This document shows positions 12,501 to 26,000 of a stretch of 64,000 nt of DNA, piece by piece. Numbering within the stretch: the stretch's first letter is position 1; every line of letters starts with the position of its first letter. Under the pieces are notes generated by a model. The model worked only from the letters and a program-made list of their open reading frames with translations, had not been told where the DNA came from and did no database searches. This DNA comes from Heterohyrax brucei (taxonomy: Eukaryota; Chordata; Mammalia; Hyracoidea; Procaviidae), in assembly GCA_028571685.1 (NCBI GenBank), contig CM053154.1, forward strand, positions 18,012,001-18,076,000, read 5' to 3'. Position numbers and translations under genes: made by a program.

Positions 12501-15500
12501 CTAAAAGCTACAACAGACGCTGTTTAGTAACAATCCCAGCAGAACAGAGCAAGCAGTGCTCCTCAAAACACTAAGAAATACTGTGTTCCTCAAAACACTA
12601 GAAAAACACTCTTCTGTGGCACTTCCAGAAATTGAGAAGTAAAAAGAGACTCACACAAGGAGGAAACAAGTCAATGCGTCTGCTTAGCTGGTGAATTCTG
12701 CTGACTGGAATTACTTCTTCATTTCCATAATCAATATAAAAGACGCGTGCCTTCTTCTGCAGCACATCGACGTCTTGTATTATTACTCTGTTCCACGTCT
12801 AAAGATGAGAGAGAATGGTACTCTGCTTCACAAAAGCAGTTCACAATCTTAGGTTTAGGACGAAACCCTCCACCAACGTCTAGAATACAGTGTTGTTCTA
12901 AGGCACTCAACTAAAACCCTAACTCCACTTACAAGAACCTTGCTAGAAATCTCTTAGCTAGGACACCTTGAAACACACAACTACTGCAGAGCTACTCTAT
13001 CTCAGTAGATGCTGTCACACACTAACCCCTCATCTACACCAACACCAACCCTAAGACTAGCAATCGTTTACAACCTGCCACTGAGGAAAACCTACACGTG
13101 GTGCTGGACAGGCCTAGAGTGATGGGGGTAGGAAGGCAGATACCCAAACGGAGCAGAGAATACTAAGGACGGGAAACATGAAGGCCGTGGAACAGGACGG
13201 CCGTAGTCTGTCTTTAAGCCATCTCATGTGTCATGAAAAGTGTCAGTGTTGATGAGCTGCTACAACTAAATTAAAACAAGTTATTAAATACATCATTTCA
13301 TTACAGGTTACCTGATCAACAGTGTACTTGGCAACACAAACTTCCCCCTTAACAGGAATATAATCTTCTTCACGCAGATTTGCATACATTTCTTTTAAGC
13401 TTGTAGAAAGCTGGTTCATGTATTCGACAACTTCAGAAGAATATAACTGCACATAAAAGTCACTTGGATGTTTGAATTCAGTCACTGTGCCCTTTCGAAG
13501 ACAGAAAAGATGAACTAATTCACTGGGAACATAAAACAAATATAATCTTAAGGCTTTACAACTGAGACACAAGAAGTGTTGCAGACACTCTGATACATAT
13601 AGCAGCTACTTTATATGGTCCAGTTAAAATCAGGAAATGTGAAAAGAAAAATCTACAGTTTCTTAGATATCTATGGAGACTAAACAAATACCTTTATTTC
13701 CATGGTTTTCGTGAGCTGCAGACTTCTCAAATCAGAAGACATTATTTTTTCAGCACAAAGCATTCTTTCTTTAGTAGTGCCAAGTGGATACTCACTCTGG
13801 TTTGAAAAAATATTAAGTGAGTTACTTACACACACAGTTTCAATGATGCTGTGGCTGCTACTTGCTGGAAATGAGGCCCAAATCACTTGGCCTTAGCAGG
13901 AGTGCACAGAAACAACGAAGCCTCCCAAAAACCACTAAAATTCACTGTGCAAGGGAGGGGTACACAGCATGATGGCTCGGCTCAACAACAGGCTAGGCTG
14001 GTGATGCGAATGTGGAGTTTACACAAGAAAAGAAGACAGTATTTTTAACTGTCTGTCCTGTTAAGCTCTGTCAGAATGAAATAGTTGATGCCTTTTATTT
14101 TGGAAAGTAGACAATAAGAACAGCCAGAGAAGGCTTACATTTATCTAGAAATTGGACAGATTGTACAGAGCAACAAGTGTTTTCAGGTAATAACTAACTT
14201 AGCCCAGATCATTATCTAACTGGAGAAAAGAATAGATATTAACAGAAAAATTCCTCCTTAGATGGACAAGCTGGCCCTACTAGAGAGAGAATAGAGAAAC
14301 TATGTACACACAGACTGGGAAGAAGGGACTGTTTAAGTAGTCCAGATGGTTTTTACACTTTAACACAACCACCTCAAGTCCTTTGTGGAGAAGGACTCGA
14401 AAAAAGACTCTAACAATCACTAAATAAGGTTGCTAGGGTACAGAAATTTATTCAATGAGAAACTTTTATTTTTAAATAAATGATAGCGAAATGTACAAAT
14501 TAGTCTCAGGTATTTTATTTAGCTTAACTACTACTAATTCAACAAGAAAGAGTCATTAAAAACTAATGCTATAGACAATGCCTAAGAGTACCATACCTCC
14601 TTTTTCACTTCCAAGTTCCTTATTTCAAAAGGTGATTTATTGTCTTCAGGTCTGTGGAAGCTGAAAAAAATAACTGATTATAATATTTACATTATGGAGC
14701 CATTATGCCTAAGGACTGACCATAAATCACAAATACGTTAAACTCTCAATCAATAAAATGCAGAAAAAGCAAAACCACTTCTTACAAAGCAAATCACAGT
14801 AGTAACTGTGAAGTAGAACACTGTAATGCTGGTTACAAGGGCAGACCTTGTGCAAAGGTGGCCTTCTTCCAAAAGTCACCGAAATGACAGAGAGACAGTC
14901 ACAATTTCTAAGTCTCAGTTTTCTAATGTGTACAATGGGAATAATCACTACATCAGCTATAAAGAGTTTTGAGGATCAAATGAGTTATATATGTGAAACT
15001 ATTCCATAGATTGCTAAATGCCACATCTGTCAGACTTAAAAATATTTGGAAACTACAATTGATCCACTGACTTTAGAAATATATTCTCTGAGAGTCCTAC
15101 CTCACTGTAGTTCAGAACATTATGCATGATTAAAAGGCATTTGAAACCTTGAACCATTAAAAAGTAAACTCGTTTAAGGTTCTGAATTATAATTGTACTA
15201 CATAGTAAAATTACATTTACAGCAACTCATAAATTCGTAGAGCTGTTCATGTCAGATCTGTAGACTTTACCTATACATCAATAAGCAGAAAAACTTACAA
15301 CTTCTACATAGTTACAAGGCCACTAAAACACATCTGAAGATTCATCTAACAGAAAAATATTTCATATGTATTTTGTCGAGTGATTAAAAAAACACCACAA
15401 ACACTTAAAAAAAAAAACCGCTTACTTTTGCTGTACAGGTTTGCACACGATGCTGTGTGCTGACCAGTCTCTCTTCTGACAGGCTATGGAGCAATAGTAC

Positions 15501-18500
15501 GTCTGTTTGCACTGCGAGCACCTCAGTGACCCTAAAGAACATAACACAGAACACCCTCAGGGCACTATTCCTCCACAGAACGTAACACAGAACATCCTCA
15601 GTGCACTACTGCACCATACAACATAATGCAGAATATCCTCAGGGCACTACTGCACTACAGAACATAACGCAGAACACCTTCAGTGCACTATTCTATGTTA
15701 TGTTCTGTAGGGTCACTATTCTACCACATAACACAGTGCGGAACACCCTCAGTGCGCAATTCCACCGCAGAACGTAACACAGAACATCCTCAGGGCACTA
15801 CTCTTACCACACAGCATAACGCAGAACACCCTCAGGGCACTATTCCACCACAGAACACACTCACGGCACTATTTCACTACAGAACATAACACAGAACATC
15901 CTTGGGGCACTGTTGCATCACAGAACGTAACACAGAACACCCTCAGGGCACTATTCTACCACAGAACATAACACAGAACACACTCAGAGCACTGTTCCAA
16001 AGATCTGTCAACCACGAAGGGTTTTCTGTGAGCAGCTCCATCCAGCAGCATTCTACGAATCACATCCAAAAGACAGTGTGGAGAGAACTGTGCTACTTAT
16101 GATCAGGTATGCTCATAAGACCTTGGAAGAGAGTGAAAATCAGTATTCAGATTAAGCTTATAAAGTACTCTCAAAACCCAAGAAGAAAGGAAACTGAAGA
16201 TGAAAATGAGGAGACTGGACAGGGAGGACAGGCCAGAGACCCTATAACTGACACTTGTCAGGTACAGCCCCAAACACTAGCTACAAAAGGAACACTCACT
16301 AGACTGCAATACCTCACACCATGTGCAAAAACCAACTGTAAGTGGATTAGTGACCTACACATAAGAGTTACACCACAGATGTCTTAGAAAAAAACATAGG
16401 AGTACATCTTCATGACCTAGGATATGGCAACAGATTCTTAAGACATGACACTAAAAACTGGACTTCACTCAAATTGAACTTTTCACACCACAGAATACTA
16501 TAAAAAAGTGAAATCAGAGCCTACAGAATGGGAGACAATATTTGAAAATTATGTATCTGATAATGGTTTAATACTCCTACAACTAAACCACAAAAGACCA
16601 ACAACCCAATTAAAAATGGACAAAGAACTTAAACAGACAATTCTCTATAAAGACAGACTAATAGCCAACAAGCTTATGAAAAAATGCTCAGCATCCTTTG
16701 TTAGAGTAATGCAAATCAAACCACAGTGAGATACCACTTCACTCCCACTAGGATGGAGTATCCAAAAAAGGAACAACAGCCAGTGCTGGTGAGAAACAAG
16801 CCCTCACGCATTCCTGGCAAGAATGCAAATTAGTGCTGACATGGAAAACAGTTTGGTAGTTCTTCAAAAGTTACACCCAGAATTCCCTTTAGACTTACCA
16901 AGTCCGCTCCTTAAGTATACATCCTAAACAACTAGAAGCAGGGACTCAATAGATGCTGGGACATCAATGTTCACTGGAACACTAGTCACTATATCCAAAA
17001 GATTTAAACAACTCAAATGCCTATCAATAGTTCAGGATAAACTAAATACAGTATGTATACCAAACCAAGCCCACCGCCATCAAGTGGATTCTCTCGGTGG
17101 CCCTACAGGAGAAAGCGGAACTGCTTCCTAGGCTCCTCAGGCTGTGATCTTTAAGGCAGCAGAATGATGGCACGTTTCTCCAACAGAGCATCTTTTGTGG
17201 TTAGCAGCCAAGCATTTTAACCACTAGGCTAGTACGGGTCCCTTGGTATAAATACAATGGAGTATTATTTAGTCACAAAGAGAGATGAAGTCCTGATACA
17301 CACACAAACATGGATGAACATCAAGTGAAAACAAGCCGGACACAAAAGGATGTGAGATATCTAGAACCCACAAATGCATGGAGACAAAAAGTAGATGAGA
17401 GGTTACGGGGGCTGGAGGGAAGTGATCAAGGTATTGGTTCATGGTCATGATGTCTGTAGTGATAAAAAATTCTGGAATTAGATAGTAGGGTGGTTGTACA
17501 GCATCATGAATGTCACTAATGCCGTTCAACTGTGTGCTTAAAAAATGGTTCTAACACAAATTTTATGTTATACATATTTTATGATTGTGAAATGCTTTTC
17601 TGAAAAGGGTACAATCAAAGGAACACAACTTACACAAGAAGAATGAAACAGCTTCCTATGTACCAGTTTAAAATAACAACAAAAAAAAAAAACCTAGAAA
17701 ATTCCAGGAAGGTTTTTGAAATACACACACCGGGGGGGGGGGGGGGGGGGGAGAAGTCTATCAATATCCAGACATAAAAAATAAGCTACCTAAAAACTAA
17801 CAAACGAAAAAATCAGGTTGCCCTTAAATGCTTCTATTTGAGCAGCAATTGACAAAGGAGCTAAATATCCAAATGGCCAGTAACCCTATTTAAAAACTGC
17901 TTGAGATCACTGATCACCATGACAATTCAGATTAAAGCCACCATGAGATACAACTACACACCCACAAGAAGGGCTAAAATCAAAAGGACTGACAATGTCA
18001 AATGCTGGCAAGGATGTGAAAAAACCACCAGAACTCTCAGACTGCTAAGGGGACTGTAAAACGAGACAACTACTTTGGAAAACAGTTTGACAGTGTCTTA
18101 CCAAGTTAAATCCTTTGACTCCGAAATTTTATGCCCAAGAGAAATGAAAACATATGTCCTCACAATGACTTGTACAAAAACGTTTAGGGAACTCTATTCA
18201 TACAGCCAAAGCTGGACGTCACCCAAATGTTCATGAACAGGAGAAGAGACAAACCATGGCATAATGACGCAACGTGAACATATTCAGCAATAAAAATAAA
18301 TATATGCAATAACCTGAATTAATTTCAGAAAAAGTATTCTAAATGAAGAAAACTTGGCTGAAATTGTCCATGTTTACTCCATTTATAAAAAATTCTATGA
18401 CAAGCAAAATTAATTTACAGTGACAAAATGAGAACAGTAGTTGCTGCTGGGGGTAGAGGAGCGCACTGACTTGGAAGCAGCTTGAGGGAACTTTCCATGA

Positions 18501-21500
18501 AGATGGAATGTTCCTCATTTTGGTCGGGGTGTTTGAGTGTGTGCATTTCGACACTGTTTACACTTTACATGCTTAGAATTTTCTATGACAAAACAATTTT
18601 TAAAACGTGTTGAGAAATCATCTAACACACTCCTGGGCACCACGTGCTTACCAAAGAGGCCGCAGCGATGACAAGTTGTGATCCGAAGGGGAGGTCCCAA
18701 GGAGCTGAAGAGCGCCGGACTGTCTATGGACAAGGAGTTCTTCACCAACCTGTGTACTGTTTTCGACTTTGTAAGAGGCGCACCATTGTTAGGCTTACAT
18801 TAAGAAAAGGGAATAACAATATTAGCGTTTACTAATAACTTCTTACAAAATACTCCTAAATCTGGAACTTTGGCTTCTGGGAAAATGAAGTAAGTTTACA
18901 TTTCCCTGTTCCCGGAATTATACGTTAAAAAAAAAGAAAAAAATTGAGGAGAAAGGAAGAGTCATTAGGGACATCTTGGGGCTCAAAAAAGAACTCAGTG
19001 GTGAGTTCCCTGGTTTTCTTTTTGTTCCCAACTGGGTGCTGGGGAATTAAGCAACCTGGAGACATTGTAAGCTGCACACAACAAAATCGCCACCAAAAGT
19101 CCACTCTCTCTAGCCAAGGGACCAGGAAAGGGGCCACCGAACAAGACAGAAAACTCTAAGACAATAACTGCCTTGCTCCAGGGCCCAACATTACAGACAC
19201 AATGCCACAGGCCGGCCCCCACCAGCAAAGGCAGCACGGGAAGCCTGGAGTTCCATCCCCACCAGGCAACAACAAGGTACCTCGGCTCTCCCGTGGACAC
19301 GGTATCAGAGAAGCTGGACTGAGGAGTGAGCCAGGGCCCATACTTAGGGTAATTACGTCTCCTTTCCTCGAGGAAAGGTCTTGTCAAGAGGAGGAAAAGA
19401 CAAGCTACATAGACAGAGAAAATACTTACAAATCACATATTTGACAAAGGATTAAGTATTTAGGAAAAAAGGAAGACTTCAAACAACAATAAAAAATCAG
19501 AAAATAGGCAAAAGACGTGTATATTTCACCCAAGGGAATACAGATGACAGACACATGAAAGATGTTTAGCATCACTAGCCATATTAAAACCACAATGAAA
19601 TGCCACTATACACCTATGAGAATTGGGTAAAAGGAAAACCACCGACAAATACTGGCAAAGACACAAAGAAAGTGAATCACCCATAATTACGGCAGGAACG
19701 CAAAATGGTACAGCCACCCTGGCCATTAAAATAAATAAACAAACATGAACTGTCAGGTGACTTAGCAATCACATTCCCAGACATCCTCCCAGAAAAAGGA
19801 AAACTGTTGTTGTTGTTAGGTTTTGCCAAGTTTTGGTTCTGACTCAGCAACCCCACGTACAGCAGACTAAAACAATGGCCAGTGCCTCCTCAGCCTCAAA
19901 ATCATTGTTAAGCTTGAGCCCATAGTTGGTAGCCAGTTTCAGTCCATCTTGCTGACCTCCCACTTTACCAACCATGAAGTCCTTCTCCAGGGACTGGACC
20001 CTCCTGATAACACATCCAAAGCATGTGAGACCAAGTCTAGCTATCCTTGCTCCTAGGGAGCCTTTCGGCTGTACTTCTCCTAAGACATATTTTGCTCTGT
20101 CTGCAGCCCACGGCATATTCGGTATTCTCTGCCGACACTTCAATCCAGAGGCAGTGAGTTTTTGGTCTTCCTTCTTCATCGCCTAGGTTTTGCAACCAGA
20201 TGAGGCAACTGAAAACATCATGGCCTGACTCAGACACACCTTAGTCCTCAAAATGACATCTTTGCTTTGTAACACTTTTAAGTTACATCTTTTGCAGCAG
20301 ATTTGCCCAATGCAATGTGTTTTTTGATTTCTTGACAGCTGCTTCCATAGGTCTTGATTGCTGATTAAAGTAAAATGAAATCTCTGGTTTCATGCATTGC
20401 ATTGTGTCCCCCCAAAATAGGTTTATCAATTTGGTTGGGCCATGATTTCCTGTTTCGAGTGGTTTTTCCCATGTGTTGTGAATCCTGCCTCTACAGCTTG
20501 GATGAGGGAGAATGGGCAGCAAGCTTTTGGGATACGAAAGAGAGAAGTGAGCACAGAGTTGAGAACCTCAAAGCACCAAGAAAGCAGCACCAAGAGCAGA
20601 GCAGTATCCTTTGGACCTGAGATTCCTGTGCTCAGATGCTCTCGTACTGAATATAGACTTGTAATTTAGTGGACTGTAATAAAATTTCTCTTTTTGAAGC
20701 CATCTACTCCTCTGTTAGAGCAACATCAGATCACTGAGACAGAATTTGGTACTGCGAGTGGAGTGCTGCTTTACCAGATACCTAAAATGAGAAAACAGTT
20801 TTGAAACTGTGAATGGTGGAAGACACAGAAGGTACCAAAGGGAGCTGCAAACACTTCAGAAGGCAACAGATGGTGACAAGAGCTGCAGAGGACCAGCAGC
20901 AGAACCAGGAGCTGACCTAGAGAGTGAAAATGCTGACTGCCTAGGCACAGGAGGCTTCTTGATGGAGTGGGGTGCCTCTTGGCACTTATGGGTAGAGTCA
21001 GGCTTACTGACCTATGGAGCAAGAGAGCTGACTGCCAGTATGCATGAGCCTCCATGGCAGAGTCAGGTGCCTCCAGGCACTTAAATTGGTGGAGCTTTGG
21101 AACACTTGCCCCAGCAGGACAGATGAGGGCTTCAGGCCTGGGTCATGAAGCCATAGGAAGCTGCAGCTAAAGAGACAAAGAACATGAGAAGCTGAGGTTC
21201 TTTGGTCTCAAAGGATACGAACATGAGCTCAGGTGTTTCTAAGGATGGAGCCATGGCCTCTGGGGCTTCAACAGGTAGGGTAACCAAAGCCGAGGGAGCA
21301 GAGACGCTGTCTCAGTGAGCCTGGAAGGCAAAGCTGGAGCCCAGGACCCATGGACCTCCACTCAGAATCTGGAGAGTATGGCCAATACTTAAGAGTCAGG
21401 AGGGTAGGCCTATTGTGTAAAATGTTCAGAATATGGAGTATTACTTTTGACATCATGAAGGCTAATGTAACATGCTCTGTTAATTTGTTTGGTGCCTGTT

Positions 21501-23017
21501 ACTCCTTTCCCTGTCAATTTCTTCCGTTTGTAATGCAAATGTCTAACTTTGCCTGCCTGTTTTGTCCCTGTATTTTAGAAGCAGGTAGCGGGTTCTGGAT
21601 TTCACAGTTAGAGTGGAATTTCTGGATTCTGAGCTTGGACTTTAAGACTCTTTCTATGAGATGAGTAAGTACATTTTGCATGTCACAAGGTTATGATTTG
21701 GCGGGGACCAGAAGGTGGAATGCCACAGATTGTATTGTGTCCTCCCTAGAACAGGTGTCATCAGTTTGGCTGGGCCACAATTCCCAGTGTGGAGTGATTT
21801 TCCTTCCCTGTGTTGTGAATCCTGCTGCTACGGTGTTGATGAACGAGCAGCAGCTGCACTGGTGAGGCAGGACTCAGTCCACAAGCATGTGGGACAGAAA
21901 AAAACGAGCAGAGCGAGTTGAGAACCTCATACCACCAACAACAGAGCCCATTCTTTGGACCTGAGGTTCCTGCATGGAGGTGCCCTCATACCGAATTTGG
22001 ACTTGTAGCTTACGGGACTATGATAATAAAGTACTTCTTTTTAAAGTTACCCACTTTCAGTATTTCTGTGAAAGCAACATTAGGTGACTAGGACACTTGG
22101 CAACTTCAATCTTTTCTCTGCTTTTCATGATGTTGCTTACCAGTCCAGTTGTGCGAATTTCTGTTCTCTTTCTATTGAGGTGTAATCCACAATGAAGGCT
22201 GTAGTCTTTGATCCTCATCAGTTAACTGCTTCAAGTTCTCTTCACTTTTAGGAAGCAAGGTTGTATCATCTGCATAAACCAGGCTGTTAATGAGTTTTCC
22301 TCCAATCCTGATGCCTTGTTGTTCATATAACCCAGCTTCTCAGATTATCTGCTCAGCATATAGATTGAATTAAGTGTGGCGAAAGGATACAACGCCGATG
22401 TACACCTTTCCTTACTACACAGGGCCCTTTTGCTCTTTTCAAAAGACTGCCTCTTGATCCTTGTGCATGTTCTTCATGAGGACAGTGAAGTGTTCTGGAA
22501 TTCCCAGTCTTTTCAATGTACCCTAGAATTTGTCATGATCCACAGAGTCCAATGCCTTTGCACAGTCAATAAAAAACAGATAAACATCTGTCTGCCATCA
22601 AAATTATTAAGGTCAACTCTACTTGATGAGGCAGCTCTTACCTAGTCATATTCTAAGTGTCTTCAACCTGAGAGGATCATATTCTGGCACTGTATCAGAC
22701 AAGGTTTCACTGCTAGTGTGACAAAATCAGCAATGACAACAGCACTGCATGCTTGCAATCCATGCAGACAAAACCACATGATTAGATGCATCACTAGAAC
22801 AAGGCCAGCTCTGACATGAATGCATTCCACGGTTCAAAAAGTAAATCTGCATGGAGTTTTAGCCTCGTAGGTATACTGGTAAATGTAAACTGCACTTGTG
22901 AGAAATGTTTTTGCTGATATAAAAACAGGAATATTTTTACAGTCATTTTGGTATCACCCTTCTGACAGTGTCAGCCAGTGAAATGTCCATACCACACAGT
23001 TACTTGGAACCTTTTAA

Positions 23018-23066
<49 letters not shown>

Positions 23067-26000
23067 CACAGGTAACTTACAGCATTTGTGTCTTTGGGTG
23101 ATGAATTATTTCCAACTTTTAATGGTGATATTGAATTTCCTTGGGAAGAAAAACAATTTTTAGTAAGAGCAAAACATTCCTTTGTATTCTTAAAAATATT
23201 AAGTATCATAATTGGTATTCAAGTAATAGGACTATGCCTTAACTGCCTTGTATCTATACCACCAATAAGTAATGTTCTACTTTTCCTACATGGAAAACAA
23301 CGGCTTGTGCTAAAATTTCTGCCTTGACTGCTGCTCCTTGCACTATGAACTTTTCTCCATTTCACTAAAGCAGCAATATCCAACTTTTTGTTTGGACTCA
23401 GGACTCCTTTACACAGTATTGAGGACACCAAAGAACTTGGGCTTATATGGCTTCAATCTATCAATACTTACCATATTAGAAATCAAAATGAATATTTATT
23501 CATATAGTAATTATAATAAAACCAATACATGTGCCGTTAAGTTTTTTTTTTAAAGGAAAAGCCTAATTATATTTTCTACGGCATATGAAAACAAGAAGAG
23601 CAGAAATGTTCTGCATTTCTGTCATCACCGAAGCCACTGCCTCTGAGTTGACGGTAACTCACAGCAACCTTAGAGGTCAGACCAGTCATTTGGTATCATG
23701 CCCAAAGAGCTTCCAAGGAGTGCCTGGTGGATTCAGTTAACAGAAGGAGCAGTTAACCACTATGCCACCAGGTTTTTCTATCATTGCACAGTTGCGTTAA
23801 AGAGAAGACAGCTGGATTCACATATCTTCTTTTGCAGTCAATCTGTTGTGTTAAGTTGTTTTGGTAGAAAAATTTAAAGACAATGAGTTCTCATACAAAC
23901 ATGTAATTACAAAATGGAAAAGGATTTAATTGTGGACCTTCTCTTTTGATATCACACTGAGACACAACAAGTGTTAACTTCCTAAGGGTTAGCTGCAATG
24001 TGAAATCTAGAACCTAATCAATGAATTTTTCACACTGTTACATTAAAGCCCCTGGTTTCTCCTGCACGCTGAATGGATCTTTACCCACATTATCCCTGTG
24101 CAATGTCACACATGTGGTTACCTGGAAAACACATGATCTGCTGTGAAGATTCCACATGTCAGCACATTTCATCACACAGTATCAGAAAAGCCTCTCTGTT
24201 AGTTACCACCACCCACCCTATCAGAAAAGTCCAAGTACTGGCAAGCTGAGTTGTCAAGTTCCAAGTGTGGATACAAATTCTGTGGAAATCTAATTTTTGT
24301 TTGAAAGCTCAAATATTATACTGCTGGCTGCTTTTCTTGAAGTGACAGGCTCACTTTGTTCATCACCAGGAAGACGTCTGCCAGGTCGCCAAGCCTGAAT
24401 AACCATCCCTTTCATCGTTCTTTTCAAAGAGAAAGCTCTGAGGAAAGCTCACAATTCAAACACAGGCCCTTCCTCAAAAGAAGTCATGCTTCCCCATGCA
24501 ACACAATTTCATTTCATCATATTAAACAATAAACATATGAAAGGGTTGACATTTAATAAAATTAATATTTTTTACTGCTTGACCAAGAACATTCTCAAAT
24601 AAAACTGGCATTTTGGTTTTTGCTTCGTTTTCACTGCAAGCGTGTGAAAACTTGAGCACTTGCTGGCTTGGCGGGGCAGCCGGCCTGCGGAGCTACAGCC
24701 CTAGCCGTCTGCACACCCTTGCGCTGGTACCTCCTGGTCAGCCCAGCGAAACAGGCCACTGCTGTCTCAACTGATTTCAGGGACACTGGCAAGAGCTTAA
24801 ATTCCACTAGGTTCTAGGGCTCTTACAGCAGGTTTTCAGAATTACAACTAAAGGAATGATTAAAAAAAAAGTCAAACGAAACATGTTAGTATCTTTGATG
24901 TATCTTCTATTACTACTACTACTATACACATAAGGAGCTCTGGAGGTGCAATGGGTAAGAGCTTGGCTGCTCACCAAAAGGTCAGCAGTCTGACTCCACC
25001 AGTTGCTGCCTGGAAACCATGAAGCAGTTCTCCTTCATCCTACATGGCTGCTGTGAGTGGGAAACGACTTGATGACGAGTTTGGCTGCTGTGGGGTTTTC
25101 GTATATGCATAAACAAGCCCTGGTGGCACAGTGGTTAAGAAAGTGGTTAATAATCAAAATGTCAGCAGTTCAAATCCACCAGCCATTCCTTGGAAATCCT
25201 ATGGGGTGATTCTACTCTGTCCTCCAGGGTTGTTATGAGTCAGAGTTGACTCAATGACAGTAGTTTTGTTTGTCTGTATATGCATAAAGGAGATCTGGTA
25301 GCACAGTGGTTAAGAGCTTAGCTGCTGACCAAATGCTGACAGTTGGAATTAAAAATGTTAGCAGTTCAAATCTGTCAGCCACTCCTTGGATACCCTATGG
25401 GTCAGTTCTACTCTGTCCTACAAAGTGCCTTTAAGTCAGAATTGACTCAAAAGCAATGGGTTGGGTTTGGTTTTCCATGCATCAAGGATCCCTGGTGTTG
25501 CAGTGGTTAAGTGTTCGGCTGCTAACCCACCGGGCACACTGCGGGAAGAAGATGCAGCAGCCTGCTTCCTGAAAGAACACAGCCTTGCGGACCCCAGAGG
25601 TCAGGTCTAGTCCATCGTGACTCATTAACATTTGCCTGCTATTTTCAGATAGGTCAATCTTTAGAGCACCATCCACTCTACATTCCTAATCTGATTATCT
25701 GATTGTGGAAAAGCAACTCGTGTAAAGAGAATTCTCTCCTCAGGCACTCTACTGAAGACAAAAGGTGAGCCTGTCATTTCAAGGAAAGCAAATATTTCCT
25801 CCCCAAGAATCTTGTCTGTGATCAATCAGGGAAAAAGCACCTATTTGATGAAAAGTGTTTACTTTTAAATTAATATTCAAATAACATATACTATTAGGTG
25901 GCCATTTGGCTGTTCCGTTACTTGCCCACTTACACAGAAATCTGCTAAGTCACCAAAACCATCAGGACCAAGAAGGAAGGCCTGCAGTTTTCACTCACCT

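Larger units (their letters stand above)
20385..22095 (+). mobile_element. ERVL/MaLR-type LTR element with two LTRs, non-coding
   Basis: Two related LTRs (20385-20741 and 21721-22095), both opening tg...attg[c/t]attgtgtcc and ending in a ca after ...aacatcagatcactgaga or ...aacattaggtgactagga, flank 979 bases of internal DNA. Five bases after the 5' LTR is tggtactgcgagtggag, close to the MaLR/ERVL Leu-type primer site. A purine-rich stretch (gggaccagaaggtggaa) precedes the 3' LTR. No retroviral frame is present, as expected for MaLR elements, which are non-autonomous. It is inserted in an RTE LINE. Confidence 0.8.

Noticed and set aside
15537..15998. CRISPR-like array
   Set aside because: Units are tandem without unique spacers, diverged from each other, and lie in a mammalian intron; it is a minisatellite.
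18925..19387. Cluster of ORFs on both strands near TDRD1 exon 4
   Set aside because: Mutual antisense overlap, Trp/Gly/Pro-rich translations, no homology recalled, no splice context.
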